Positions 1 to 7,795 of a DNA stretch of 40,898 nucleotides are shown here, piece by piece. A program made the position numbers and the translations under genes. How positions within the stretch are numbered: the first letter of the stretch is position 1; every line of letters begins with the position of its first letter. The stretch is from Mesobaculum littorinae (GTDB lineage Bacteria; Pseudomonadota; Alphaproteobacteria; Rhodobacterales; Rhodobacteraceae), in contig NZ_RQXX01000011.1 in the NCBI RefSeq assembly GCF_004011175.1, positions 1 to 40,898 of the forward strand, read 5' to 3'. Below the pieces are notes generated by a model. That model saw only the letters and a program-made list of their open reading frames with translations, searched no databases and was not told where the DNA came from.

Positions 1-667
1 CGTTGAAGACCCAGTCCGACAGCTTGACCTCGCACCACAGAAGCCGCCCGTCGAGCCCGTGCTTGCGCCGGATCGAGGCGGTGTCGATCAGCCCGAAGCT
101 GTCGTATTGCTCTTCGCTGCCGGCACGGATGTTGGTGCTGATGCGGGTGCCGGCCAGCCGGTCGATGGCCTCGATCAGCGCGGCGTAGTCCTTGCCCGAG
201 GTCCCGCGGTTGGAAAAGACCAAAAGGTCGCGCGAATTGATCCGCACCCGGGGGGACACCGGCTGGCCGTCCTTCAGCTTGGCCATGATCTGGCTGATGC
301 AGTAGATCAGGATGTCCTTGTCGTAGATCGTCGCCAGGCCTTTGACGCTGGGCGTTATCTCCAGCCAGTTGCCATTGTGCTCGTAGCGTCGGATCGCCGT
401 CTCGGGCTTCTTCGACAGCGAATAGAAGGGATGCTCCATATGCTGCATGACGTCCTTCAGAACGGCATCGGCGACATCGCAGATGAAAAGATCATGCTGC
501 GGGTGCCTGTCGGGCAGAAGCGGGGCAGGAAAGGCCGTCGTCGGGGCCCCATCGTCCGCGGGGCCGGGCGCCGCGCCCCGATCGGTGCTGTCGCGACCTT
601 CGCCGGCGCCCTGGGCCGGGTCGGTGAAGCCGGGTGAAAACAGGTCGGGCGTGGCGGGATCACTCAT
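1..667 (-). CDS. repA: RepA-type replication initiator 1, N-terminal part (gene crosses the circle junction)
   Basis: This is the N-terminal part of a plasmid replication initiator that would bind the iterons just upstream and open the origin. The ATG is at 667; a weak GATGGG lies before it, and the nearest iteron begins only about 10 bases upstream, so RepA could repress its own translation or transcription. After about 50 low-complexity residues comes the conserved start LLPDRHPQHDLFICDV, then EITPSVKGLATIYDKDILIYCISQ and RISTNIRAG, all matched in the second RepA at 2923-3987. The frame runs off base 1 in LSDWVFN and resumes in phase at 40898 (C-terminal part 40389-40898). Joined over the 22-base overlap it gives 1155 nt, or 384 residues, a normal length for this family (RPA/RepA of alphaproteobacterial plasmids). 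It leads a repA-parA-parB order on the minus strand. Confidence 0.9.
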   Translation of the reverse strand, partial: MSDPATPDLFSPGFTDPAQGAGEGRDSTDRGAAPGPADDGAPTTAFPAPLLPDRHPQHDLFICDVADAVLKDVMQHMEHPFYSLSKKPETAIRRYEHNGNWLEITPSVKGLATIYDKDILIYCISQIMAKLKDGQPVSPRVRINSRDLLVFSNRGTSGKDYAALIEAIDRLAGTRISTNIRAGSEEQYDSFGLIDTASIRRKHGLDGRLLWCEVKLSDWVFN

Positions 668-676
668 ACACCCATC

Positions 677-797
677 TTCGGGGTTTCAGTGACCATCTGT
701 CAAGATTCGGGGTTTTAGTGACCGGTGCCTTGGGATTCGGGGTTTTAGTGACCAAGATTCGGGGTTTTAGTGACCGAGATTCGGGGTTTCAGTGACC
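677..797. repeat. Origin 1 iterons (five 18-bp copies)
   Basis: Five direct copies of TTCGGGGTTTYAGTGACC start at 677, 706, 736, 758 and 780. The pitch is 29, 30, 22 and 22 bp, roughly whole helical turns, which would place bound RepA on one face of the DNA. The first copy lies next to the repA1 start codon. This is the expected binding array for RepA1. Confidence 0.9.
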
Positions 798-840
798 GAA
801 GCTTTGAGATTGCACTTTGGAATCAAAAGGTTCTGAGGGA

Positions 841-880
841 TTATCCACAGCTTAACACATATCTAACACCTATTTAACAC
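841..880. other. Origin 1 DnaA box and AT-rich unwinding region
   Basis: TTATCCACA at 841-849 is a perfect consensus DnaA box. It is followed by three TAACAC hexamers at 853, 864 and 875, exactly 11 bp apart in AT-rich DNA, a typical layout of a DNA unwinding element beside iterons. The same three-hexamer layout recurs at origin 2. Bases 883-1140 hold nothing else that I can recognise. Confidence 0.8.
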
Positions 881-1140
881 CCGAAGCCTGGCATCCAGCC
901 CGCTTACAAGGCGGATCTGGCAGCTGAACGTGCCTGGAAAGACAGCGCTCTGCCATCCTGCGGTGCCTTGACCCCAACCTCTGGCGCTGGTTCTCGCGGT
1001 GCGAAATGCGGGGCAGGGGGCGTTGCACCGCGAGGCCGAGGCAGGGACCGGGGCACCCGCATGTCTGCTTACGATCCTTGCCCATGACGCGGGCCGTAAG
1101 CCCAGGGCAGACCCGGCAGGTCCGCCCCGCTACACGCGGT

Positions 1141-2034
1141 TCAGAAACCGGCGGCGGCCAACTGCGGTGCATCGCCCGGCACCGCGCAGGCGTGGTCGGT
1201 CGAGGCAAAGTCCGTGTCCGTCCCCGTCATCAGGCCGGTCCAGGGCGCAAAGCTCATGCAGCCGACCCGGGCCTCGGCGCTCTGTTCCGGGGTGGTCCGG
1301 CCCGACCAGCCGGCGATCGAGGCATCGGCCGCCCAGAGATTGGCAAAGAGCATGCCCGGCATCTTGGGCAGCGGCCCGTCGGCTTCGGTGATTTCGAGGA
1401 TCAGCCGGCCGTCGGCGTACCAACGGATCCGGTCGGGCAGCCAGTCGAAGGCGTAAAGCCGCGGCGCATCGGCGGCATCGAAGCCCAGCGGCACGGTACG
1501 CGCCCGCAGTTCGCCGTCGACGAACCAGGCGGCATGCATCGACCGCGTGTCCTTGCCTAGGAACTCGATGTCGATCTCGTCGTGGCGGCTGCCATAGGTG
1601 GGACCGGTATAGGTGAAGAAGCCTGTGATCAGGCCATCCCCCGCGGCGGGCTGGATCACCGCGCTGTAGCGCCCCCAATGGGTGGGTGTCTTGCGCCGGA
1701 TCGAGCCGCCGACGAAGCCGTTCGCCTTGCCCTCTTGCGGCTCCAGCCGCAGCGACAGTCCGTCGTCGGCGACGGCATGATCGGCGCGCCAGTCGGTGTC
1801 GAACATCGGGTGATCGAAGGCATACTCGGCCTTCTGCCAGCCCGCGCGCAGGGCGGGGTCGCTGGCCCGGAAGTCTTCGCGGAACCCCGTGCCGGTGGCG
1901 GTCAGGCCCGTTTCGAGACCCGCCTTGAGACCCGCGTCCAGGCTGGCATCCGCGCCGGCTTCTGCGTCGAGATCATGCGACATCGCGGCAAATGCAGAGA
2001 AAATCAGAGCCATTACCAGAACGAAAAGTCGCAT
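1141..2034 (-). CDS. Secreted GH16 family beta-glycanase (ExoK/licheninase-like)
   Basis: This is a predicted secreted endo-beta-glycanase that would cut beta-1,3/1,4-linked glucans or a related exopolysaccharide. Residues 1-20 are a signal peptide (MRLFVLVMALIFSAFAAMSH). A short Ala/Gly/Asp-rich linker with an imperfect repeat (DASLDAGLKAGLETGL) follows, then the GH16 domain. The catalytic signature HDEIDIEFLG is intact: E153 nucleophile, D155 helper, E157 acid/base. Length (297 aa) is ordinary for the family. ExoK-type GH16 enzymes trim succinoglycan in rhizobia, and licheninases of the same fold cut mixed-linkage glucan. Lying beside two polysaccharide modules, it probably trims or releases one of their products. 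A partial match to the module 2 regulatory palindrome lies about 110-125 bp upstream of the start. Confidence 0.85.
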   Translation of the reverse strand: MRLFVLVMALIFSAFAAMSHDLDAEAGADASLDAGLKAGLETGLTATGTGFREDFRASDPALRAGWQKAEYAFDHPMFDTDWRADHAVADDGLSLRLEPQEGKANGFVGGSIRRKTPTHWGRYSAVIQPAAGDGLITGFFTYTGPTYGSRHDEIDIEFLGKDTRSMHAAWFVDGELRARTVPLGFDAADAPRLYAFDWLPDRIRWYADGRLILEITEADGPLPKMPGMLFANLWAADASIAGWSGRTTPEQSAEARVGCMSFAPWTGLMTGTDTDFASTDHACAVPGDAPQLAAAGF

Positions 2035-2286
2035 GTTCAGCCTCGTGCGTTACGGTTTGTTCATTTTCTGCCGTAACCGCAGGCCGCGATGCTCGCGAGG
2101 TTTATCGAATCATAAGGTTAAATGGGAAAATCCGGCTCTCGGGACGTCCCAAATGGGTATACCCCTGCGCGACAGGGGTTTGTGACGTGCAAATTCGTCT
2201 CAAATGGGTGGTAAAGTCCCGACTGTGACAGTATCCCTCGCGCAGCCACCCAAATGTGACAGCCCGGCCTGTCCGAAGGAGTCTCG
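2035..2286. promoter_or_regulatory. Divergent control region, possible recombinase res site
   Basis: This AT-richer gap lies between the divergent GH16 and recombinase genes and is dense in short repeats. They are the palindrome GGGACGTCCC (2141-2150), the palindrome GGGTATACCC (2155-2164) and a hairpin with arms ACCCCTG/CAGGGGT (2161-2178). CAAATGGGT occurs at 2150 and 2201 with CAAATGTGA at 2251, about 50 bp apart. TGTGAC occurs at 2181, 2224 and 2255, the last two extended to TGTGACAG. Serine resolvases usually bind three subsites directly upstream of their own gene, so this is the natural place for res; promoters for both genes must also lie here. Confidence 0.5.
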
Positions 2287-2919
2287 ATGTCGCGAATCGG
2301 ATATGCCCGTGTCAGTTCGGCCAGCCAGGACCTGGGCGTGCAGACCGCGGCGCTGCGACAGGCCGGCTGCGACGTGATCCGGTCCGAGACCGGATCGGGG
2401 GCCAGCCGGGCCCATCGCGGCGAACTGGCGACGATCCTCGACTTCCTGCGCGCCGGCGACGAGCTGGTGGTGCATCGGCTGGACCGGCTGGGGCGGTCGA
2501 CCCGCGACGTGTTGAACCTGGTCCACGAGCTCGAGGCGAAGGGCGCCGCGCTGCGGGTGCTCGAACCCGAGGTCTCGACCTCGGGCGAAATGGGGCGGAT
2601 GGTGCTGACCGTGCTTGGCATGGTCGCCGACATGGAGCTGAAGTTCATCCGCGACCGCCAGCGCGCCGGGATCGACGCCGCGCGGGCGCGCGGGGTCTAT
2701 ACAGGCCGGCGGCCGAAGACGGACGTGGCCGAGATCCGGCGGCTGGCCGCGGCGGGCCGACCGAAGGCGCAAATCGCGCGCGATCTCAAGGTGTCGCGGA
2801 TGACGGTCTACCGCGCGCTGGCAGGGGTGGGGGCAGGGGCCGGAAAGGCCGGAACGCCCATCCCGGAAAAGCCTGTCCCGGAAAAGGCGGCCCGGGAAAC
2901 CGCCACCGGAGAGAGCTGA
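2287..2919 (+). CDS. Serine recombinase (resolvase/invertase family)
   Basis: This is a small serine recombinase of the Tn3-resolvase/DNA-invertase class, probably resolving plasmid dimers or a cointegrate. The catalytic segment GYARVSSASQDLGVQ places the nucleophile at Ser10. The second catalytic block LDRLGRSTRD carries Arg67 and Arg70, and the dimer helix with GRMVLTVLGMVADMELKFIRDR follows. The C-terminal helix-turn-helix is AAGRPKAQIARDLKVSRMTVYRAL, with a disordered Pro/Lys/Glu tail after it. At 210 aa it is slightly longer than Tn3 resolvase because of that tail. GAAGGA sits 6 nt before the ATG. It converges on repA2 with only three bases between the stop codons, so the two may travel together as one module. 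No transposase or inverted terminal repeats were seen. Confidence 0.9.
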   Translation: MSRIGYARVSSASQDLGVQTAALRQAGCDVIRSETGSGASRAHRGELATILDFLRAGDELVVHRLDRLGRSTRDVLNLVHELEAKGAALRVLEPEVSTSGEMGRMVLTVLGMVADMELKFIRDRQRAGIDAARARGVYTGRRPKTDVAEIRRLAAAGRPKAQIARDLKVSRMTVYRALAGVGAGAGKAGTPIPEKPVPEKAARETATGES

Positions 2920-2922
2920 GGC

Positions 2923-3987
2923 TCAGAGCTCCTGGTTGGCGGCCCAGCTGCGGCAGAAGCTCAGGAAATGCGGGGCAGGGTGGTCGGGCACCAGCGCCTT
3001 GTCCTGGCACCACAGCCGCCATTCCTGTTCCAGCGCATGCACGTCCCAGCCCGGCGCCAGCCGCCGCGCCTCGGCATGGGTGTCGGCGGGCAGGGGCGGC
3101 AGCGCCCTTGCGGCGGGTCCGGCAAGAAGGCCCGCGCCGGGGGCCTGCGGGCGCAGGCCGCGGCGGTTGCGGACCACCACCTTGTCGCCACCGTCGCGCG
3201 CGGGCTCCAGCGTGACGGCGTAGTCGGGGATGTGGCCGTGCCGGGCATCCTGCGCCACGATGGCGCGGACCAGCCGGCGGAACTCCTTGGGCGTCGAGGT
3301 CGAGCCGCATTTCTCCTTCAGCCGCGCCAGCCCGATCTCCCACTGCCGCTGATGTCCGCAATGCTTGCGCGCCAGTTCGTAGATCCGCCGCTCCAGGGGC
3401 TTGCGCAGGCGGAAATAGTCGCGGCTGAGCGTCAGCACCTCGCGGGCCTCGATGGCGTTGAAGACCCAGTCCGACAGCACGATCTCGATCTCCTGCATCC
3501 GCCCCTCGCGGGTTTCGCGGACCACGCGGGCGCGTTCGATCAGGCCGAAGACGTCGAACTGCTCGGTTCCGCCGGTCTTGATGTTGGTGCTGATCGTGGT
3601 GCCCCGCAGCCGTTCGAGCGAGGCCTTGAGCCCGGAATAGGCCTGCCCGTTGATCATCCGGTTGGTGGCGACCAGCAGGTCATGCGCCTTCAGCCGCAGC
3701 GTGCGGGTGACCGGCCGGCCGTCGTTCAGCGCCGCGATCACCTGGCTGATGCAGTAGATCAGCACGTCGCGGTCGTGGACCGTGGCCAGCCCCTTCATCG
3801 AGGGCGTGATCTCGACGAAGCAGTCGCCCTGTTCGTAGCGGCGCAGCCGCCGGTCGGGTTTCGTGGACAGCGAGAAGATCGGGTATTCCATCGAGGCCAT
3901 GTCGGCCTTGGCCACCGCGTCGAAGACGTCGCAGACGAAGAAATCGGCCATCGCGTGGCGGTCGGGAAGAAGGGGGGATCTGTCCAA
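2923..3987 (-). CDS. repA: RepA-type replication initiator 2
   Basis: This is a second complete plasmid replication initiator (354 aa), paralogous to the junction-spanning RepA1. Both share LLPDRH, EITPSxKGLAT, LIYCISQ, RxxGTxISTNI and SDWVFNAI in the same order. The proposed start is TTG at 3987, because the conserved LLPDRHAMADFF block precedes the first ATG (about residue 12), an in-frame stop lies just upstream and no ATG or GTG intervenes. AGGCGAGG lies about 12 nt ahead. Its C-terminus is more divergent and Ala/Pro-rich. Its own iterons follow upstream at 4009-4143 and differ in sequence from those of RepA1, so the two proteins probably recognise different origins. No parAB copy is attached to it. 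Confidence 0.9.
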   Translation of the reverse strand: MDRSPLLPDRHAMADFFVCDVFDAVAKADMASMEYPIFSLSTKPDRRLRRYEQGDCFVEITPSMKGLATVHDRDVLIYCISQVIAALNDGRPVTRTLRLKAHDLLVATNRMINGQAYSGLKASLERLRGTTISTNIKTGGTEQFDVFGLIERARVVRETREGRMQEIEIVLSDWVFNAIEAREVLTLSRDYFRLRKPLERRIYELARKHCGHQRQWEIGLARLKEKCGSTSTPKEFRRLVRAIVAQDARHGHIPDYAVTLEPARDGGDKVVVRNRRGLRPQAPGAGLLAGPAARALPPLPADTHAEARRLAPGWDVHALEQEWRLWCQDKALVPDHPAPHFLSFCRSWAANQEL

Positions 3988-4008
3988 GGGGCCGGGCCTC
4001 GCCTGCGT

Positions 4009-4143
4009 TTCGATATTTCACCCACCCTCGACGAGTTTCGATACTTCACCCACTTCCGTCAACCCGGAGGGGAGCAGCGGCTTCGATACTTCACCCACCG
4101 GATTTCGATATTTCACCCACCCATCTTCGATATTTCACCCACC
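4009..4143. repeat. Origin 2 iterons (five copies)
   Basis: Five direct copies of TTCGATAYTTCACCCAC(C) start at 4009, 4037, 4082, 4104 and 4126. The last three are 22 bp apart, the same pitch as in origin 1, but the sequence is unrelated to the origin 1 iteron. The array lies immediately upstream of repA2 and is its expected binding site. Confidence 0.9.
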
Positions 4144-4198
4144 ACCTCGAATGGTAAGCCTCGGAACAAGATCGGGAAATTCGCGGGTTCTCCGAGCG

Positions 4199-4225
4199 TA
4201 ACAGATTCTAACACACTTCTAACTC
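4199..4225. other. Origin 2 AT-rich hexamer repeat
   Basis: TAACAG, TAACAC and TAACTC start at 4199, 4209 and 4220, so they are 10-11 bp apart, just beyond the iterons. The layout copies the three TAACAC hexamers of origin 1 and probably marks the unwinding region. I could not find a clear DnaA box here, unlike origin 1. Confidence 0.6.
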
Positions 4226-4300
4226 AAGGGCGCAGAGCGATCAGGACCTCGCAGCGGGGCGCTCCGGGCGCCGAAAACCCCGAATCGCCCGCGGATACGC

Positions 4301-5686
4301 TCAGGACGACGTCGGGGAAAGGCTTGCCGGAAGGGAGGCGAGGAGCCCCGACCAGCCGTTCCGGACCCGGCCGGAGAGAGCCATGAGACTGCGCCCCGCG
4401 GCCTTGTGCAGCGTCGTGTCCTCCAGGGCCACCGAGACCGAAACGGCGCTGGAGAGGGTGTCGAGCCCGGCCGCAAGCGGCTGGTCGCGCAGGCGGGCCG
4501 AGCTGTCGGGATCGGGGGTGATGGTCAGGACCGCATGTGCCGCATCCGCGGGCCGCAGGGTCCCGGTCAGCCGGCCGCTCAAGCGCAGCGGGGCCGTGAA
4601 CTCCTCTTCGATCCCTGGCCCGCCATGCCCGGTGCCGTATCTTGCGCCGGCCCCGTCCAGGGTAATGCGGATCATGGCGCCGGGCCGCAGCCTGTGCGCA
4701 AGCTCGATCGGAACCTCGGCGCGGACGAGATAGGCGGCGGGGCCGCCCGGGCGCAGCTCCAGGATCGGGCCGGGGTCGTCCAGGGTCGTGCCGGCGGGCA
4801 CCTGCCGCACGCGCACCACCTCGCCGCCCTCGGGCAGGCTCAGGCGCGGCGCGTCGTGGTGGCGGACCAGCCGGGTCTCGGCCTCGGTGGCGGCGGCGAT
4901 GCGGTCGCTCAGCGCGGCGATGCGGTCCAGCCGGGCGCGACGCCGGGCGTGGTCGGCGGCCCGCGCGGCAAGTTCGAGGTCGGCGCGGCGCTTTTCCAGC
5001 CGGGTGCGTTCGCCGGCCAGCGCCACGGCGCGCGCCGCCAGCGCCCGCCGCTCGGCCAGCCCCTCGGGCGGGTCCTGCATCAACAGCCGCCGCCCTGTTT
5101 CAAGCAGCGCAAGCTCGTCGCGCAGGGCGGCCTCGGCCGCGGCGACGCGGTCGGCCTCGTGCAGGGCGGTCTCGGACTCCAGCGCGCAATCCTCGCGCAC
5201 GCGGTCGAGCCCGGCCAGGGTTTCGGGGTCCGGCGGCGCCTCGGGGCCGAGGCCGGGCAGGTCTTCGAGGGACTGCCCCTCAGCCCCGCGCCCGGCCCCA
5301 CGACCGACCCCGCCCCCGGCCAGCAGGCAGGCGCGCAGCGCCATGTCGAACAGCCGCTCGCGGCGCAGCACGGCCAGTTGCCGGGCCAGTTCCGGGCGGT
5401 CGAGCACGGCCAGCGTCTGGCCCGCCGCGACGCGGTCGCCACGGGCCACGGTGATCGCGCCCAGCGGAACCCCGGCGGGCAGGTCGAGCGTCAGCGGCGC
5501 GGCCGCGGCGACAAGCCGGCCGGGATAGCTTTGCCGCGCCGGGACCGCCACGTCGCGCAGCGCGACATGCGTGCCGCCCGCCAGCAGGACGAGCCCGGAC
5601 AGCGCCGCGGCAAACCACAGCGCGCCGCCGGCGCCGCGGCGGGCGCGGGGGCAGTGGCGGAACCCTCTGGGCATGTGCCGGCCCAT
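4301..5686 (-). CDS. HlyD-like membrane fusion / periplasmic adaptor protein
   Basis: This is an inner-membrane-anchored adaptor that probably spans the periplasm for polysaccharide export. One membrane segment (about residues 22-43) follows a basic N-terminus. A biotinyl-lipoyl-like half motif lies around 65-97 (LPAGVPLGAITVARGDRVAAGQTLAVLDRPE), followed by a long Glu/Arg/Ala-rich coiled coil to about residue 270. The return lipoyl half is PEGGEVVRVRQVPAGTTLDDPGPIL, and a beta-barrel-like part follows (LVRAEVPIELAHRLRPGAMIRI). The length (461 aa) suits an HlyD/BcsB-independent adaptor. The start is 3 nt after the stop of the upstream ABC gene, which indicates co-translation. A type I protein-secretion role is less likely, because neither an RTX substrate nor a TolC gene is nearby. 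Confidence 0.75.
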   Translation of the reverse strand: MGRHMPRGFRHCPRARRGAGGALWFAAALSGLVLLAGGTHVALRDVAVPARQSYPGRLVAAAAPLTLDLPAGVPLGAITVARGDRVAAGQTLAVLDRPELARQLAVLRRERLFDMALRACLLAGGGVGRGAGRGAEGQSLEDLPGLGPEAPPDPETLAGLDRVREDCALESETALHEADRVAAAEAALRDELALLETGRRLLMQDPPEGLAERRALAARAVALAGERTRLEKRRADLELAARAADHARRRARLDRIAALSDRIAAATEAETRLVRHHDAPRLSLPEGGEVVRVRQVPAGTTLDDPGPILELRPGGPAAYLVRAEVPIELAHRLRPGAMIRITLDGAGARYGTGHGGPGIEEEFTAPLRLSGRLTGTLRPADAAHAVLTITPDPDSSARLRDQPLAAGLDTLSSAVSVSVALEDTTLHKAAGRSLMALSGRVRNGWSGLLASLPASLSPTSS

Positions 5687-5689
5687 CGA

Positions 5690-7795
5690 TCAGCCGCCCC
5701 GTCCGAGACGCGGGTCGTAGGTGTCGAGCCGCGCGGTCAGCACCCGGCGATCGGCCTCGACCCCGGCGTCGAGCGTGGCGGCATAGCGCACCACCTGCGC
5801 CAGGGGCGGCAGGTGTTCGATCCCGGCAGCCTCGGCCGCCTGCCGGCGGGCCTGTTCCAGCTTGCCCGAGGACAGCGCCGGATCGGCATCGATCATCCGC
5901 AGCAGGCAGTGCCCCGTGAAGTGCTTGAACTCGAACCGCAGGGATTGCGCGCTGCCCGGTGCGGCGGTCTGGCAGGAAAAGGCCAGCATCTCGGCGGCAA
6001 GCTGCATCGCGTTGCGCCGGTTGCCGTCGTCGCCCGGGCGGCGGAACCGCCCCTGCACCCAGCGCAGCAGGTTATCCTCGCTTTCCAGCGTGCGGGCGGC
6101 GGTGAAGCCGGCCCAGCCGGCCGTCTCCTTGGCGCGGATCGCGGTCGCGTCACCGTAGTCGACGGCGCGGCCGTCCTGCATCACCAGAAGCTTGTCGCAG
6201 GCCTCGAGCAGGGGGCGGGCGTCGGTGGCCATGACCACGACGCGGCCCATCCGGCATTCCTGCCGCAGGCGGGCCAGGACGGCGTCAAGCCGGTCGGTGC
6301 CCAACCCGTCCTCGGGCCGGTCGATCAGGTAGAGGTCGGGGCCGAGCAGCAGGGCGCGGGCGATCGACAGCGCCTTTTGCTGCGCAGCGGGCAAAAGCCT
6401 TGCGTCGGGGGCGTCGCAGATCCGCGCCGCGTCCTCGTCCGAGAACAGCATCCGTTCCAGGATCTGCCGCCCCCGGTCGCGGGCCGGTCCGCCGTGAAAG
6501 CAGGTCAGGTTGCAGGCGCCCGAGGCCGGCAGCATCAGCGGCTCGGGCGGCAGGTAGGCCGCGGGCACGCCGCCCGTTTCGGCCGAGCGGTGCCAGGGAT
6601 CGGCGCCGTTGATCCGCACCTGCCCGCGCAGCTCCAGCCCGGCCAGGTCGTAGGGCGCGCCGAGGGCCCGCAGCAGCAGCGTCTTGCCGGCGCCGCTGGG
6701 GCCGGTGAGGCCGATGATCGTGCCCGGCTCGGCGGCAAAGGCGACCTCGGACAGAAGCGCCGGCGCATCGGGACGGCCGACGGTCAGCCCGGCGACGACA
6801 AGCCCCGGCCGGGTGTCGCCGGACCCGTCTCCGTCAGGGCCGGACTGACCCAGCGACACGACCTCGCGGGCAAGGCCCGCGCCCTCGGCATCGGGGCGAC
6901 TGCGGGCCAGAAGGTAGCTCGCCAGCCCGCCGCCGGCCCAGAAGCTGATCAGTGCCACCCCCGGCACCGCCGCCGTGGTCAGGTGCCCGACCCCGGCCAG
7001 GTAGCTGGCCGCGGCCAGCGCCACTAGGGCCGACAGCCATTGCAGCGCGCGGGCCAGCGGTGCCTCCATCGCGTGGGCGTCGGGCGCGGTTCCGGCCAGC
7101 CGCAGCCCCGCCGCATCGCGGCCCGCCAGCAGCGCCACGGCCTCGGCCGGGGTGATGTCCCACAGCGGTTCGGTGCTGCCCTGCCGTGCCAGCCGCCGCG
7201 CGGCCGCCGTGGCGCCCGCCCCGGCCACCGCGACGCCCAGGCACAGAAGCGGGTGCAGCACCGCCAGCACGCCGCCCGCCAGCAGTGCCAGCCCCGCCTC
7301 GGCCCGGCGCGTCTGCGCCCGGCGCAGCGCCCGGTAGCCCGCCAGCGCCCGGGTATGGGCGTAGTCCAGCATCAGGCTGCCCAGCACCGGCACCAGCCCC
7401 ACCGCCGCCAGCAGCGGCGCCAGCAGCGTCTGGCCCTCTTCCGCGACCAGCGCCTGGAAGAAGACCGCCAGAAGGCCCAGCGACAGAAGGCACAGCCCCG
7501 CCCCCGCCGTGAAGGCCGAGGACAGCACCCCGGCCCAGGCCGGCAGCGCCCGCGCCGCCATCTCGAGGGGCGGGGCGACCGCGGCAGGCATGCCCGGCCC
7601 GGCTTCGGGGCCCGCTGCCGGGGCGCCATCTGTCGTCTTGTCGGCCAGTCGTTCGGCCATTCGTTCGGGGACCCGAACCGTGGCCCGAACGGGGGCCTGC
7701 AGCCCAGCCTCCATCCCCGCGTCCGGGCCGGGAACGGCATCCGGGGACGGCTCGGACGGGGACAGATCGGGCGTCATCTGGTGCGATTGCAGCAT
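5690..7795 (-). CDS. ABC-type transmembrane ATPase with degenerate catalytic motifs
   Basis: This is a fused membrane/nucleotide-binding protein of ABC exporter type. I chose the ATG at 7795; a TTG 30 bases upstream would add ten residues, and the positions here count from that longer form. A disordered N-terminus runs to about 90, followed by four to six membrane segments (about 96-126, 133-152, 176-205, 260-305) and an ATPase domain (about 340-560). Walker A is intact (GPSGAGKT, 375-382) and Walker B keeps Asp502 (LYLID). The Walker B glutamate is Arg503, the Q-loop glutamine is replaced (YLPPEP), the signature reads LLPAAQQKAL, and the H-loop histidine is replaced (VMATDAR). A further 150-residue C-terminal domain matches nothing I recognise. 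ATP binding without normal hydrolysis is the likely outcome. It is coupled to the adaptor gene downstream. Confidence 0.75.
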   Translation of the reverse strand: MLQSHQMTPDLSPSEPSPDAVPGPDAGMEAGLQAPVRATVRVPERMAERLADKTTDGAPAAGPEAGPGMPAAVAPPLEMAARALPAWAGVLSSAFTAGAGLCLLSLGLLAVFFQALVAEEGQTLLAPLLAAVGLVPVLGSLMLDYAHTRALAGYRALRRAQTRRAEAGLALLAGGVLAVLHPLLCLGVAVAGAGATAAARRLARQGSTEPLWDITPAEAVALLAGRDAAGLRLAGTAPDAHAMEAPLARALQWLSALVALAAASYLAGVGHLTTAAVPGVALISFWAGGGLASYLLARSRPDAEGAGLAREVVSLGQSGPDGDGSGDTRPGLVVAGLTVGRPDAPALLSEVAFAAEPGTIIGLTGPSGAGKTLLLRALGAPYDLAGLELRGQVRINGADPWHRSAETGGVPAAYLPPEPLMLPASGACNLTCFHGGPARDRGRQILERMLFSDEDAARICDAPDARLLPAAQQKALSIARALLLGPDLYLIDRPEDGLGTDRLDAVLARLRQECRMGRVVVMATDARPLLEACDKLLVMQDGRAVDYGDATAIRAKETAGWAGFTAARTLESEDNLLRWVQGRFRRPGDDGNRRNAMQLAAEMLAFSCQTAAPGSAQSLRFEFKHFTGHCLLRMIDADPALSSGKLEQARRQAAEAAGIEHLPPLAQVVRYAATLDAGVEADRRVLTARLDTYDPRLGRGG

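Noticed and set aside
2287-2919. Transposon-borne resolvase (Tn3 type)
   Set aside because: No TnpA frame or 38-bp terminal repeats were seen, so a plasmid resolution role is the simpler reading.
1-4000. RepABC or DnaA-like replicon
   Set aside because: Both initiators match the RepA (RPA) pattern. No RepB/RepC pair or DnaA-like initiator frame was found.
4406-7027. A long plus-strand open frame opposite the adaptor and ABC genes
   Set aside because: Its translation is Gly/Ala/Arg/Gln-rich with no domain pattern, while the minus strand shows clear adaptor and ABC motifs. In GC-rich DNA the opposite strand is often open by chance.
4301-7795. Type I protein secretion system
   Set aside because: The ABC protein lacks catalytic residues, no RTX-like substrate or TolC gene is near, and the genes lie in a polysaccharide locus.
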